A stretch of 37,571 nt of DNA from positions 1-37,571 of the forward strand of contig JAKSOW010000018.1 of assembly GCA_024405395.1 (NCBI GenBank), in the 5' to 3' direction. The DNA is from Kiritimatiellia bacterium (lineage in GTDB: Bacteria > Verrucomicrobiota > Kiritimatiellia > RFP12 > UBA1067). Below, piece after piece: positions 10,378 through 19,137 of this stretch. The notes below the pieces were generated by a model that was not told the DNA's origin, did no database searches, and was given only the letters and a program-made list of their open reading frames with translations. The position numbers and the translations under genes are program-made. The stretch's first letter is position 1; every line of letters starts with the position of its first letter.

Positions 10378-12480
10378 ATGAACGAAGAAACTCGCAAGGC
10401 AACTGAATTCGGTGCCGACGTGTTCGGAGCTGAAGCCATCCAGAAATATCTGTCGAAGGATGCAGCCAAGAAGCTGCTCTCCACCATCCAGGGCGCGACG
10501 CCGCTTGATCCCACGATCGCGGGTGAGGTTGCGCATGGCATGAAGACATGGGCGCTTGACCGTGGCGCCACACACTACACGCACTGGTTCCTGCCGCTCA
10601 CCGGCTCCACGGCCGAAAAGCACGACGCCTTCCTGGAGATCAAGGACGGCGAGCCGATTCTCTCGTTCTCGGGCAAGAACCTGATCGTGGGCGAGCCTGA
10701 CGCCTCGAGCTTCCCCTCCGGCGGCATCCGCTCCACGTTCGAGGCCCGTGGCTACACGGCCTGGGATCCCACTTCGCCGGCGTTCATCAAGCGCCACGCC
10801 AATGGCGCCACGCTCTGCATCCCCACCGCGTTCTGCGCCTACACGGGCGAAGCGCTTGACCAGAAGACACCGCTGCTGCGCTCGATGCAGACGCTCTCCG
10901 CTGCGGCGAAGCGCCTCATGAAGTGCTTCGGCAAGGGCGACGAGCGCGTGACGATCACGCTCGGGCCGGAGCAGGAGTACTTCCTCGTCGACAAGAAGTT
11001 CTACGCCGAGCGTCCCGACCTCGTGATGACGGGCCGCACGCTCTTCGGTGCGCCCAGCCCGAAGCACCAGCAGCTGGAAGACCACTACTTCGGTTCGATC
11101 CGTGCCCGCATCCTCAACTTCATGGAGGAAGTCGAGAAGGAGCTCTGGAAGCTCGGCATCCCGGCGAAGACGCGCCACAACGAGGTCGCGCCCGCCCAGT
11201 TCGAGCTCGCCCCGATGTTCGAGGAGCTGAACCTCTCCTGCGACCACAACATGCTGGTCATGGAAGTGCTCCGCCAGGTGGCCGACAAGAACGGCCTCGT
11301 CTGCCTGCTCCACGAAAAGCCTTTTGCGGGTGTCAACGGCTCGGGCAAGCACAACAACTGGTCGGTGGCCTACGGCAACACCAATCTGCTCAACCCGGGC
11401 AACGACCCCCACCAGAACGCGATCTTCCTCACGACGCTGTGCGCGGTGATCGAGGCGGTGGACAATCATGCGGACCTTCTGCGTGCGGCTGTGGCGGCGG
11501 CCGGCAACGATCACCGTCTGGGCGCCAACGAAGCGCCGCCCGCGGTCATCTCGATCTACCTCGGCGACCAGCTCGCCGACGTCGTGGCCCAGCTCGAGAA
11601 GGGTGCCCCGAAGAGCTCGAAGCACGCCGGCTCGATGAAGATCGGCGTCGACACGCTGCCGCCGCTGCCGAAGGACGCGACGGACCGCAACCGCACGTCG
11701 CCCTTCGCCTTCACCGGCAACAAGTTCGAGTTCCGTGCGCCGGGCTCCTCGGTGTCGTGCGCGCTGCCGAACACGATCCTCAACACGGTGGTCGCCGAGG
11801 CGATGAACCGCATCGCCGGCGAACTCGAGAAGGCCGGCGTGGTCGGCAAGGTCGAGCCCGGCAAGCACACGGCCGCGTTCCACAACGCCCTCCAGAAGAT
11901 CCTGCAGGACATCGTCAAGACGCACAAGCGCGTGCTCTTCAACGGTGACGGCTACACGGCCGACTGGCTGGCAGAGGCCGCCAAGCGTGGCCTGCCGAAC
12001 GCCACGACGACACCTGAGGCGCTCAAGGCCTTCACCAAGAAGGAGAACATCGCGGTCTTCGAGAAGGCCGGCGTGTTCACGGCCCGCGAAATGGCCTCCC
12101 GCCACGAGATCGCGATCGAGGACTACGAGACGAAGGTCGCCATCGAAGGCAACACGGCTCTGGAGATCGCCCGCACGATGATCCTGCCGGCCGTGCGTGC
12201 CGAGTACCTCGAAGTGGTCAAGGCCTACAACGAGACGGACGCCAGCGACCTGAAGATCGCCATTGGCGCGCTCCAGGGCGAGGTCACCGATCTGGGCAAG
12301 GGTCTTGTGGACCTCCAGGCGGCAATCAACGGCCTGGCCGAGGCGGTGGCGAACAAGGACGCCGCCGAGACGCTCGCGAAGATGGGCGTGCTGCGTTCGG
12401 TCGCCGATGCGCTCGAGAAGATCGTCTCGAACGACCGCTGGCCGCTGCCGAAGTATCGCGAGATGCTGTTCCTCTACTAA
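10378..12480 (+). CDS. glnN: Glutamine synthetase, type III
   Basis: It makes glutamine from glutamate, ammonia and ATP. The 700 residues fit the type III (GlnN) family (about 690-730), far longer than type I or II. Family landmarks are an N-terminal domain with WFLPLTGSTAEKHDAFLE, then AFCAYTGEALDQKTPLLRS near 155, the catalytic-type TLGPEQEYFLVD near 195, RHNEVAPAQFELAPMFEELN near 265, and the nucleotide loop VNGSGKHNNWS near 318. A helical C-terminal region follows. The ATG at 10378 has AAAGGA 8 bases upstream. The stop codon abuts the ribosome site of purF, so the two genes are one operon. Expression is expected under nitrogen limitation through the sigma-54 promoter at 10332. No truncation or frameshift is seen. 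Confidence 0.97.
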   Translation: MNEETRKATEFGADVFGAEAIQKYLSKDAAKKLLSTIQGATPLDPTIAGEVAHGMKTWALDRGATHYTHWFLPLTGSTAEKHDAFLEIKDGEPILSFSGKNLIVGEPDASSFPSGGIRSTFEARGYTAWDPTSPAFIKRHANGATLCIPTAFCAYTGEALDQKTPLLRSMQTLSAAAKRLMKCFGKGDERVTITLGPEQEYFLVDKKFYAERPDLVMTGRTLFGAPSPKHQQLEDHYFGSIRARILNFMEEVEKELWKLGIPAKTRHNEVAPAQFELAPMFEELNLSCDHNMLVMEVLRQVADKNGLVCLLHEKPFAGVNGSGKHNNWSVAYGNTNLLNPGNDPHQNAIFLTTLCAVIEAVDNHADLLRAAVAAAGNDHRLGANEAPPAVISIYLGDQLADVVAQLEKGAPKSSKHAGSMKIGVDTLPPLPKDATDRNRTSPFAFTGNKFEFRAPGSSVSCALPNTILNTVVAEAMNRIAGELEKAGVVGKVEPGKHTAAFHNALQKILQDIVKTHKRVLFNGDGYTADWLAEAAKRGLPNATTTPEALKAFTKKENIAVFEKAGVFTAREMASRHEIAIEDYETKVAIEGNTALEIARTMILPAVRAEYLEVVKAYNETDASDLKIAIGALQGEVTDLGKGLVDLQAAINGLAEAVANKDAAETLAKMGVLRSVADALEKIVSNDRWPLPKYREMLFLY

Positions 12481-12495
12481 GGAGGCGTGCCGGCC

Positions 12496-14136
12496 ATGTC
12501 CGACGCAATCAAGCATGAATGCGCAGTGGCGCTCCTCGTCCTCAGGACGAGGGGCGCCGTTGATGGTGCGACAAAGCTCTCGCTTCTCCTGGAGAAGCAG
12601 CACAACCGCGGTCAGGACGGAGCGGGTGCGGTCACGCTCTCGCTGTGTCCCGAACTCGGCAGGCCGGCTTATACTGAACTCAAATCGGCGAGCGATTCTC
12701 CGCTCGCCGATTTGCTTGGCATGATCGCCCGCCGCCGGAAGATGGACGAGTCCATTTTCCTGGGGCATCTGCGGTATGCCACCTACGGCAAGGGGGATGT
12801 GGGCTTCTGCCATCCCTTTGTCCACAAGTCTGCGCGTCTTTCGCGCATGCTCTTTTTGGCGGGTAACTTCAATCTCACGAATACCCGCGAACTCTTCGAC
12901 GCCTATGTGCGGATGGGGAAGTTCCCCGAGTCCGAGGCTGACGGCTACCTCATCTGCGAATGGCTTGCCTCCACGATGCTGCAGGTGGAGATGGAAGGCG
13001 AGAAGGACCGCGGCCGGATTCTGGTGGAGGCGCTCAAGCGGCTTCTGCCCAAGCTGGACGGCGCCTTCACGCTCTGCGGCATGACCGGCGACGGCTGGAG
13101 TTTTGCGGTGCGCGATTCGCACGGCATCCGCCCGGGCTTTTGTCTGGTGAACCACGATGTCGCGGTCGTCGCCTCCGAACGGCCCGCCATTCAGGCGGCC
13201 TTCAACTGCCGTACGGAGGATGTGGCGGAACTTCAGCCCGGGGTGGCGCTTCTGATTTCGCCCACGGGCGTGGTGGACCATGCGCGCATCCTGCCCGAGG
13301 CCGAACGCCGCAGTTGTGTTTTCGAGCGCATCTATTTCTCTCGTGCGAACGATGCGGACATCCACCGCGAGCGGTTGGCCCTGGGTGGTGCGCTTGCGAA
13401 ACCCGTCCTGCGGGCCATCGACTACGATCTGCCGCATACGTTCTTCAGCTACATCCCCAACTCGGCCCAGATCGCCTTCCACGGCATGCTGCAGGCCCTC
13501 TGGACCGAGGGCCTGGCCGAAGGGCGGCCCGTTCGGTTTGGCCAGATCGCGGTCAAGGACGCGAAGTTCCGCACGTTCATCGCCGATGCCGCGGCCCGTC
13601 GGGAATTCTATCAGCACGTCTATGATGTGACCTACGGACTCGTCACGCCGGGCGTGGACACGCTCGTGGTGCTGGACGATTCGATCGTACGCGGCAACAC
13701 GATGAAGAACGCGATTCTGCCGATGCTGGACCGTCTCGGCCCGAAGCGCATCATCATCGCCTCTTCGGCTCCGCCGATTCTCTTCCCGGACTGCTATGGC
13801 ATCGACATGTCCACGCTTGGCGAACTGGTGGCCTTCCGTGCCCTGGTGAATCTGGCGGGACGCGACACGATCACCAAAGACACCGATCTGCGTCAGCTCG
13901 TGGCGCGCTTCTCCACCGAGGAGATCGCCGCCGAAGTGGCGCGTCTCATCACGCCCGCCGACATGAAGGCGAAAGTCGACGTCGTCTTCCAGACCGTGGC
14001 GGACATGCATGCGGCCTGCCCGACTTCCGCAGGCGACTGGTGCTTCACGGGCAACTACCCCACACCGGGCGGCACCCGTGTGCTGGCACGTGCGCTGGAG
14101 AACTATCTGGCCGACCGTGACGGCCGGTCGTATTGA
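12496..14136 (+). CDS. purF: Amidophosphoribosyltransferase-like protein (PurF family)
   Basis: PurF catalyses the first committed step of purine synthesis, using glutamine and PRPP to form phosphoribosylamine. ATG 12496 is preferred over GTG 12487 because GGAGG (12481-12485) is 10 bases before the ATG but only 1 base before the GTG. The N-terminal glutaminase nucleophile is Cys9 in IKHECAVALL (HECGV in many relatives), followed by EKQHNRGQDGAG and LGHLRYATYG. The C-terminal phosphoribosyltransferase domain carries VVLDDSIVRGNTM near residue 390, the PRPP loop. At 546 residues it most resembles the Bacteroides-type PurF (about 620), somewhat shortened, and not the E. coli form (505). It lies directly downstream of glnN and would be co-expressed with it. 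Confidence 0.9.
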   Translation: MSDAIKHECAVALLVLRTRGAVDGATKLSLLLEKQHNRGQDGAGAVTLSLCPELGRPAYTELKSASDSPLADLLGMIARRRKMDESIFLGHLRYATYGKGDVGFCHPFVHKSARLSRMLFLAGNFNLTNTRELFDAYVRMGKFPESEADGYLICEWLASTMLQVEMEGEKDRGRILVEALKRLLPKLDGAFTLCGMTGDGWSFAVRDSHGIRPGFCLVNHDVAVVASERPAIQAAFNCRTEDVAELQPGVALLISPTGVVDHARILPEAERRSCVFERIYFSRANDADIHRERLALGGALAKPVLRAIDYDLPHTFFSYIPNSAQIAFHGMLQALWTEGLAEGRPVRFGQIAVKDAKFRTFIADAAARREFYQHVYDVTYGLVTPGVDTLVVLDDSIVRGNTMKNAILPMLDRLGPKRIIIASSAPPILFPDCYGIDMSTLGELVAFRALVNLAGRDTITKDTDLRQLVARFSTEEIAAEVARLITPADMKAKVDVVFQTVADMHAACPTSAGDWCFTGNYPTPGGTRVLARALENYLADRDGRSY

Positions 14137-14170
14137 GCGGTTAACCCTTTGTTTTCGACCGCGTTTGTTT
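14137..14170 (+). terminator. Weak candidate terminator after purF
   Basis: GCGGT (14137-14141) and ACCGC (14158-14162) can pair across a 16-base loop, followed by GTTTGTTTGATTTT. The stem is short, so termination here is uncertain. Confidence 0.3.
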
Positions 14171-14180
14171 GATTTTCGCC

Positions 14181-14210
14181 TTGCCATCATGTGGCGGGGC
14201 GTGATACAAT
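14181..14210 (+). promoter_or_regulatory. Sigma-70-type promoter of the M24 protein gene
   Basis: TTGCCA (14181-14186), 18 bases, TACAAT (14205-14210). The start codon at 14258 is about 40 nt past the predicted start point, with GAAAGG between. Confidence 0.6.
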
Positions 14211-14257
14211 ACACTAAGAATTTCAACCCTCTAAAACTGAAAAGAAAGGTTTTGATT

Positions 14258-15436
14258 ATGTCGAGGATCACGATTCCCGTTGAGGAGTTCAAGAGCCGTG
14301 TGGCGCGTGCCGCGAAGCTGGTGGCCGAGAAGGGCCTGGACGTGCTGGTGGTGAACGGCAGCGAGGCCGATTACGCCGATACGCGCTATTTCTCCAACTT
14401 CTGGCCGGTGTTCGAGCGCGTGGGCGTGGCGATCGCGGCGAACGGCGAGTACATGCTCATGGTCGGCCCCGAGAGCCAGGTCTTTGCGGGTGACTTCAGC
14501 TGGATGGACCACATCGCGGTCGTCTATCAGTATCGTGAGAGCGCCAACCCGGCGTACCCCGAGCTCAAGAGCGAGACGTTCAAGGACGTCTTCAAGAAGC
14601 TGGGCGTGACGGGCGAGAACATTAAGATCGGTGTGGCCGCGAAGCTCAACACGAACTGCGTGCAGTTCGAGGGCATCCGCGAGTGCTATCCGAAGGCCGA
14701 GATCGTCTGGGCCGATGACATCATGCTCGCGCTCCGCCGCATCAAGAGCGACAACGAAATCGCCTGCATCCGCGAAGCCGCCCGCATCACCGACCTCGCG
14801 ACGAAGGCCGTCATGGCCGAGCTGAAGCCGGGCAAGACGGAGCTTGAGCTCGTCGGCGTTGCGCAGAAGTGCATCTACGAGAACGGGGCCGAGTATGAAG
14901 GCCTGCCGATGTACTGCTTCGCCGAGAAGTCCACGCGTCACGCGATTTCGCGTTCGAGCTACAAGGTGATCCAGGAAGGCGACATCGTTCAGCTGAACCT
15001 CTCCGCCAAGATCTGCGGCTATTCGCCGTCGATCGGCCTGCCCGTGTGCTGCGGCAAGCTCAGCCCCGAGAAGCGCGAGCTCGTGCAGTTCGGTCTCGAC
15101 GCCCACTACTGGACGGAAGAGCACCTCAAGCCCGGCATCCTCGCCTCGCAGGTCGCGAAGGACTTCATCAAGTTCTACGAGGATCACGGCAAGCGCGCGA
15201 ACTACTTCTACGGTCCTTGCCACGGTACCGGCCTCATCGAGGTCGAGGCGCCTTGGATGGAGACGATCTCGGACTACGAGCTCATGCCGAACATGACCTT
15301 CCAGATCGACACGTTCGTGACCTCGCCGACCTTTGGTCTGCGCTGGGAGAAGCCGATCGCCATCACCGAGACGGGCTGCGTGAATCTCGCCCCGGCTCAG
15401 ATTGGCGTCAACGGCCCGATCGAAGTCTGCAACTAA
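14258..15436 (+). CDS. M24 (Xaa-Pro peptidase / creatinase fold) family protein with altered metal site
   Basis: The 392-residue protein has the two-domain layout of the family: an N-terminal creatinase/prolidase domain (VLVVNGSEADYADTRYFSNF) and a C-terminal pita-bread domain from about 175. ATG 14258 is chosen by its GAAAGG and because the frame upstream overlaps purF. Members normally bind two metals through D, D, H, E, E. Here the first Asp is Asn247 (IVQLNLSAK), the second is Ser258 (GYSPSIGLP), His in CHGTGL is kept, the first Glu is Asp351 (FQIDTF) and the last Glu is kept (GLRWEKP). Three of five ligands differ, so it may be a non-metal hydrolase like creatinase, or a binding protein. 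It probably forms an operon with tex, 18 bases downstream. Confidence 0.85.
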   Translation: MSRITIPVEEFKSRVARAAKLVAEKGLDVLVVNGSEADYADTRYFSNFWPVFERVGVAIAANGEYMLMVGPESQVFAGDFSWMDHIAVVYQYRESANPAYPELKSETFKDVFKKLGVTGENIKIGVAAKLNTNCVQFEGIRECYPKAEIVWADDIMLALRRIKSDNEIACIREAARITDLATKAVMAELKPGKTELELVGVAQKCIYENGAEYEGLPMYCFAEKSTRHAISRSSYKVIQEGDIVQLNLSAKICGYSPSIGLPVCCGKLSPEKRELVQFGLDAHYWTEEHLKPGILASQVAKDFIKFYEDHGKRANYFYGPCHGTGLIEVEAPWMETISDYELMPNMTFQIDTFVTSPTFGLRWEKPIAITETGCVNLAPAQIGVNGPIEVCN

Positions 15437-15454
15437 GACAGGCGTTTCCAGAAG

Positions 15455-17764
15455 ATGAAAGAACCCACGAACGCGGCGGTGCTTGTGCGCATCGCCGCCG
15501 AAACGGGCATCACGGCGGCCCAAGTGGCCGCCGTGGCGCGTCTGCTCGGCGAAGGCAACACGGTTCCGTTCATTGCGCGCTATCGTAAGGAGGTTCACGG
15601 CAACCTCGACGAAGTGCAGATCCTCAAGATCCAGGAGCGCACGGCCTATTACGCCGAACTCGAAGATCGGCGGGCCACCATCCTGAAGTCCATCGAGGAT
15701 CAGGGCAAGCTCACCGACGATCTGCGTGACAAGATCGAGAAGTGCATGGTGAAGAGCGCCCTTGAGGACCTCTATCAGCCCTACAAGCCGAAACGCCGCA
15801 CGCGGGCCATGCAGGCAAAGGAGAAGGGGCTTGAGCCGCTCGCCGACATCCTGTGGGCGCAGGGCACGGAAGCTCCCGAGGCAGCTGCAGAGGCGTTTGT
15901 GGACGAGACCAAGGGCGTGGCGGATGCGGCGGCTGCGTTGGCGGGCGCACGCGACATCTGTGCTGAGCGCATCGCCGACATTGCCGATGTGCGTGGCCTC
16001 GTGCGCCAGGCGTATGCCACCAAGGCGCTCGTCAAGTCGTCCGTGACGATCCCCAAGCCCACGGAACCGACGAAGTTCGAGCAGTACTACGATTTCGAGG
16101 AATCCATCAAGGACATTCCCTCACACCGCTATCTCGCCATCCGCCGTGGTCAGACGGAGGGCGTGCTCTTCATGCGCCTGGTGGTGGAGTCTGAGCCGCT
16201 GGTTCAGCGCATCGAGGAGATCATCGGCGTGAAGCCGCGTAGCCCGCTCGCCGAGCAGCTGCGTCTGGCGGCGGCCGATGCCTACAAGCGCCTGATTGCG
16301 CCGGCATGCGAGCTTGACGCCACGATGGAGAAGAAGCTCGAGAGCGATCGGGCCGCTGTGGAGATCTTCGCGGAGAACCTCCGCAACCTGCTCCTGGCCT
16401 CACCGCTTGGCGAGAAGAAGGTGCTGGCCATCGACCCCGGCATCCGTACGGGATGCAAGGTGGCGATGCTGGACGCAACAGGCAAGTTCCTCGTCAACAC
16501 GGTCATCTATCCGCAGCAGCGCCCAGACGAGGCGCGCCAGACGCTGATCACGCTCTTTGCGCGTTTTGCGCCCGAGGCGATTGCCGTCGGAAACGGCACC
16601 GCCGGACGCGAGACCGAGGCCTTTGTGCGCACCACGCTCAAGATGGTGGGCGCAGAGAAGAAGGTGATCGTCGTCTCCGTCTCCGAGGCTGGCGCCTCCG
16701 TGTACAGTGCGAGCGAAATCGCCCGTGACGAGTTCCCCGAGCTCGACCTGACGGTGCGTGGTGCGATCTCGATTGGCCGCCGCCTTCAGGATCCGCTGGC
16801 GGAGCTGGTGAAGATCGACCCCAAGGCGATTGGCGTCGGCCAGTATCAGCATGACGTGTTCCAGCCGCTGTTGAGCTCCAAGCTCGACGAGGTGACGGTG
16901 AGCTGCGTGAACAAGGTGGGCGTGGAGCTCAACACGGCTTCCGCTCCGCTGCTGACGCGTGTGGCGGGTGTGGGACCTGCGCTTGCGAAGAACATCGTGA
17001 AGTGGCGCAACGAGAATGGTGCGTTCAAGAGCCGCCGTGATCTGCTGAAGGTCGAGAAGCTGGGGCCCAAGGCCTACGAGCAGTGTGCGGGATTCCTGCG
17101 CATCCGTGGGGCGTCGAATCCGCTGGATTCCTCGGGCGTGCATCCTGAGCGCTATGCCCTTGTTGAGACCATGGCGGGCGACCTGGGCGTCACCGTGAAG
17201 GAGCTGGTGGGCAATGGCGCATTGGCCGATCGGATCGACGTGAAGAAATACGTCTCCGCCGATGTGGGCGAGCCTACGTTGCGCGACATTCTCGAGGAAC
17301 TCAAGAAGCCGGGTCGCGATCCGCGTGCCGTCTTCGAGAAGCCGGCCTTCCGCGATGATGTGATGACGATCGACGACGTGCAGGAGGGCATGACCCTTGA
17401 GGGCATTGTCACCAACGTGACGGCCTTTGGCGCGTTCGTGGACATCGGCATCCATCAGGACGGGCTGGTGCACGTCTCCGAGATTGCCGACCGCTATGTG
17501 CGCGACCCCGCCGAAGTCGTCAAGACGGGCGACAAGATCACGGTGCGCGTCATTGGCGTCGACAAGGCGCGCAACCGCGTGTCGCTTTCTGCGCGCACGA
17601 AGCCGCGGGAGGCGGGTGGTGGTGCTCGCTCTGGTGGCGGTGGCTATTCATCGGGTCCCCGCAACGGCGGAGGCTACTCTTCGGGACCTCGGCGTGTGGG
17701 CGGTGACCACGGTGGCCGTTCGTTCTCGAGCGGATTCTCCTGCAATCCGTTTGCCAACCTCTAG
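15455..17764 (+). CDS. tex: Tex family S1 RNA-binding transcription accessory protein
   Basis: Tex is a cytoplasmic nucleic-acid-binding protein, the bacterial relative of Spt6, needed for normal transcription in several bacteria. The 769 residues show the full architecture: helical N-terminus (NTVPFIARYRKEVHGNLDE), YqgF/RNase H-like domain (VLAIDPGIRTGCKVAML near 325), helix-hairpin-helix pair (VAGVGPALAKNIVKWRNENG near 508), and S1 domain (GIVTNVTAFGAFVDIGIHQD near 650). The tail of about 50 residues is rich in Gly, Ser, Tyr and Arg (GGGGYSSGPRNGGGYSSGPR) and is the only unusual part. The M24 gene lies 18 bases upstream. The last 117 bases overlap the end of the oppositely oriented lysozyme-like gene. 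Confidence 0.95.
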   Translation: MKEPTNAAVLVRIAAETGITAAQVAAVARLLGEGNTVPFIARYRKEVHGNLDEVQILKIQERTAYYAELEDRRATILKSIEDQGKLTDDLRDKIEKCMVKSALEDLYQPYKPKRRTRAMQAKEKGLEPLADILWAQGTEAPEAAAEAFVDETKGVADAAAALAGARDICAERIADIADVRGLVRQAYATKALVKSSVTIPKPTEPTKFEQYYDFEESIKDIPSHRYLAIRRGQTEGVLFMRLVVESEPLVQRIEEIIGVKPRSPLAEQLRLAAADAYKRLIAPACELDATMEKKLESDRAAVEIFAENLRNLLLASPLGEKKVLAIDPGIRTGCKVAMLDATGKFLVNTVIYPQQRPDEARQTLITLFARFAPEAIAVGNGTAGRETEAFVRTTLKMVGAEKKVIVVSVSEAGASVYSASEIARDEFPELDLTVRGAISIGRRLQDPLAELVKIDPKAIGVGQYQHDVFQPLLSSKLDEVTVSCVNKVGVELNTASAPLLTRVAGVGPALAKNIVKWRNENGAFKSRRDLLKVEKLGPKAYEQCAGFLRIRGASNPLDSSGVHPERYALVETMAGDLGVTVKELVGNGALADRIDVKKYVSADVGEPTLRDILEELKKPGRDPRAVFEKPAFRDDVMTIDDVQEGMTLEGIVTNVTAFGAFVDIGIHQDGLVHVSEIADRYVRDPAEVVKTGDKITVRVIGVDKARNRVSLSARTKPREAGGGARSGGGGYSSGPRNGGGYSSGPRRVGGDHGGRSFSSGFSCNPFANL

Positions 17765-18988
17765 CGGGGGGCACTTCCCGGCGAGCTTGATTTCGATCGG
17801 GACAAAGACGTCAGGATCGGCGGCGCGTGTGCGGATCTTCTCCGCATACGCGTCGCTGTAGTATCGGCCATCCGCAGTGCGGTCCCGACGCGCGTTGTAG
17901 CGCTGAAGGGCTGTTGTCCAGCCGTCGAAGAATCCCTCTGGCCGTCGACGTGCCGGTTGCCCCGAGACGCCAAAGCCTTTGCGCGCCAGAAACATGATGG
18001 CGGCACGCACATTACCGGCGGCAGTGCCCTCATTGCGATGTGTAGGCCGGGTTAGGCCCAGGTCGAGCTTGACGTCGGCCCAGTCGCCGGGGACGTTCAC
18101 CTGAAGGGGATCCACTTTCCAGGCGGCCTTCGATGTGGTGTCGTTTCCGCCAGTCTCCTCGATCATGTGTGATTTGACGAGTGCGGGCGAAAGCGTGGTG
18201 ACTTTCAGCGCCTGTTCAGGCGTGCCGCCAATCCAATCGACCTTGTGGGCGTTGAAGTCCTGCGTCATCTTGAGGATGAGGTCGTCGTATTCCTGATAAC
18301 GATCATCTTCAAAGCCACGGAAAATCGGCAGCTTGAGGGTCTTCTGGACCTCTTGGCGTGTGGGCAACGCCTTGGGAGCCTGTGGCACCTGGGCGTAGGC
18401 GCTGCTGCCGTAGGTCTTGCGATAGTTGGCCTCAAGGCGTTTGATGACGGGCATTTCTTCGCGTGTCACAAAACGGCGATCGACCTGCAGTTCGCCCCAT
18501 TTGTCGAAGAGGAAGGACGACTTGCCAAGATTGAGTCGATAGCGGCAGGCCGCCTGTGAGGGCGGCAGTTCCGCCACACCGCGTGCCGCAAGCGCTTGGC
18601 GGTGCTTGGCCTCTCGTTGGGATGCGCGTGCCACAATGCCGGCCACATCGTTGGCGAGGTTCAGAAAGGCGGCGAATTCGGCGGGGCCCATGCGCACGTC
18701 GGCAAACGAAGGAAGTTTTTGCCCCTTTGTCCAGCCGTTGCCGGTGAAAGGCGTCATGCGGAGCATGTTGATGCCTTGCGCAATGCGCTCAAGATCAAAT
18801 CGAGGTGCGCCCTTGATTCCCATCGCCGACGTCACGGCCCGCCGAGCATCTTCAAGGGGTTGAAGATCGGCGGCGGTGATGGGCTGTGATGCAGGATGTG
18901 TGGCTTTGGTGAAAGGACGTGGCTGTGCGATCTGGGCCGACAGGTCAAAGATAATCACGGACAGGATGGCAAAGAGGAAAATCTTCAT
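17648..18988 (-). CDS. Secreted lysozyme/transglycosylase-like protein
   Basis: A signal peptide is clear (MKIFLFAILSVIIFDLSAQ, residues 1-19). Residues about 40-200 are of unknown type. Residues 260-400 have the outline of a lysozyme-fold transglycosylase: LVKSHMIEETGG with a possible catalytic Glu277 or Glu278, VDPLQVNVPGDWADV, a helix around GNVRAAIMFLARKGFG, and DGWTTALQRYNARRD then YYSDAYAEKI, the usual closing motif. It would act on peptidoglycan in the periplasm; this is inferred from motifs and not certain. The last 38 residues (409-446) are encoded entirely antisense to the tex tail and look like low-complexity Arg/Ala sequence, as if an earlier stop had been lost. The ATG has no Shine-Dalgarno, and a -10 box lies only 6 bases before it. 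Confidence 0.72.
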   Translation of the reverse strand: MKIFLFAILSVIIFDLSAQIAQPRPFTKATHPASQPITAADLQPLEDARRAVTSAMGIKGAPRFDLERIAQGINMLRMTPFTGNGWTKGQKLPSFADVRMGPAEFAAFLNLANDVAGIVARASQREAKHRQALAARGVAELPPSQAACRYRLNLGKSSFLFDKWGELQVDRRFVTREEMPVIKRLEANYRKTYGSSAYAQVPQAPKALPTRQEVQKTLKLPIFRGFEDDRYQEYDDLILKMTQDFNAHKVDWIGGTPEQALKVTTLSPALVKSHMIEETGGNDTTSKAAWKVDPLQVNVPGDWADVKLDLGLTRPTHRNEGTAAGNVRAAIMFLARKGFGVSGQPARRRPEGFFDGWTTALQRYNARRDRTADGRYYSDAYAEKIRTRAADPDVFVPIEIKLAGKCPPLEVGKRIAGESARERTATVVTAHTPRSRRVASAVAGTR

Positions 18989-18994
18989 GGTTTC

Positions 18995-19023
18995 ATTCTA
19001 CCATACATGCCATACCCAGGCAA
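18995..19023 (-). promoter_or_regulatory. Promoter of the lysozyme-like gene (leaderless)
   Basis: On the minus strand: TTGCCT (19023-19018), 17 bases, TAGAAT (19000-18995). Only 6 bases separate the -10 from the ATG at 18988, so transcription should start at or next to the A of the start codon. Confidence 0.65.
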
Positions 19024-19038
19024 GAACCACGTGCGAAC

Positions 19039-19068
19039 TTGCACTTCACAATGTTCATCTGTTATGAT
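19039..19068 (+). promoter_or_regulatory. Promoter of the metallophosphoesterase gene
   Basis: TTGCAC (19039-19044), 18 bases, TATGAT (19063-19068). It is divergent from the lysozyme-like promoter, with about 15 bases between the two -35 boxes. Predicted start near 19075 gives a leader of about 45 nt containing AAAGGA before ATG 19121. Confidence 0.55.
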
Positions 19069-19077
19069 AGAATTCCC

Positions 19078-19137
19078 ATGATTCTGGCTCACGAAAAAGC
19101 GTTTTCAAAAGGACATCAGTATGAATGTGACACGTAG
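19078..19137 (+). CDS. Possible 19-codon upstream ORF overlapping the next start
   Basis: ATG at 19078, 9 bases after the -10 box, opens a frame of 19 codons (MILAHEKAFSKGHQYECDT) ending at TAG 19137, which is past the ATG of the metallophosphoesterase at 19121 in a different frame. It would be nearly leaderless. It could couple or reduce translation of the main gene, or be chance. There is no similarity to known leader peptides that I can name. Confidence 0.25.
   Translation: MILAHEKAFSKGHQYECDT

Noticed and set aside
10201..14292. A 1363-codon minus-strand open frame opposite glnN and purF
   Set aside because: Same kind of GC-driven shadow; it runs across two genes and a promoter region and shows no domain.
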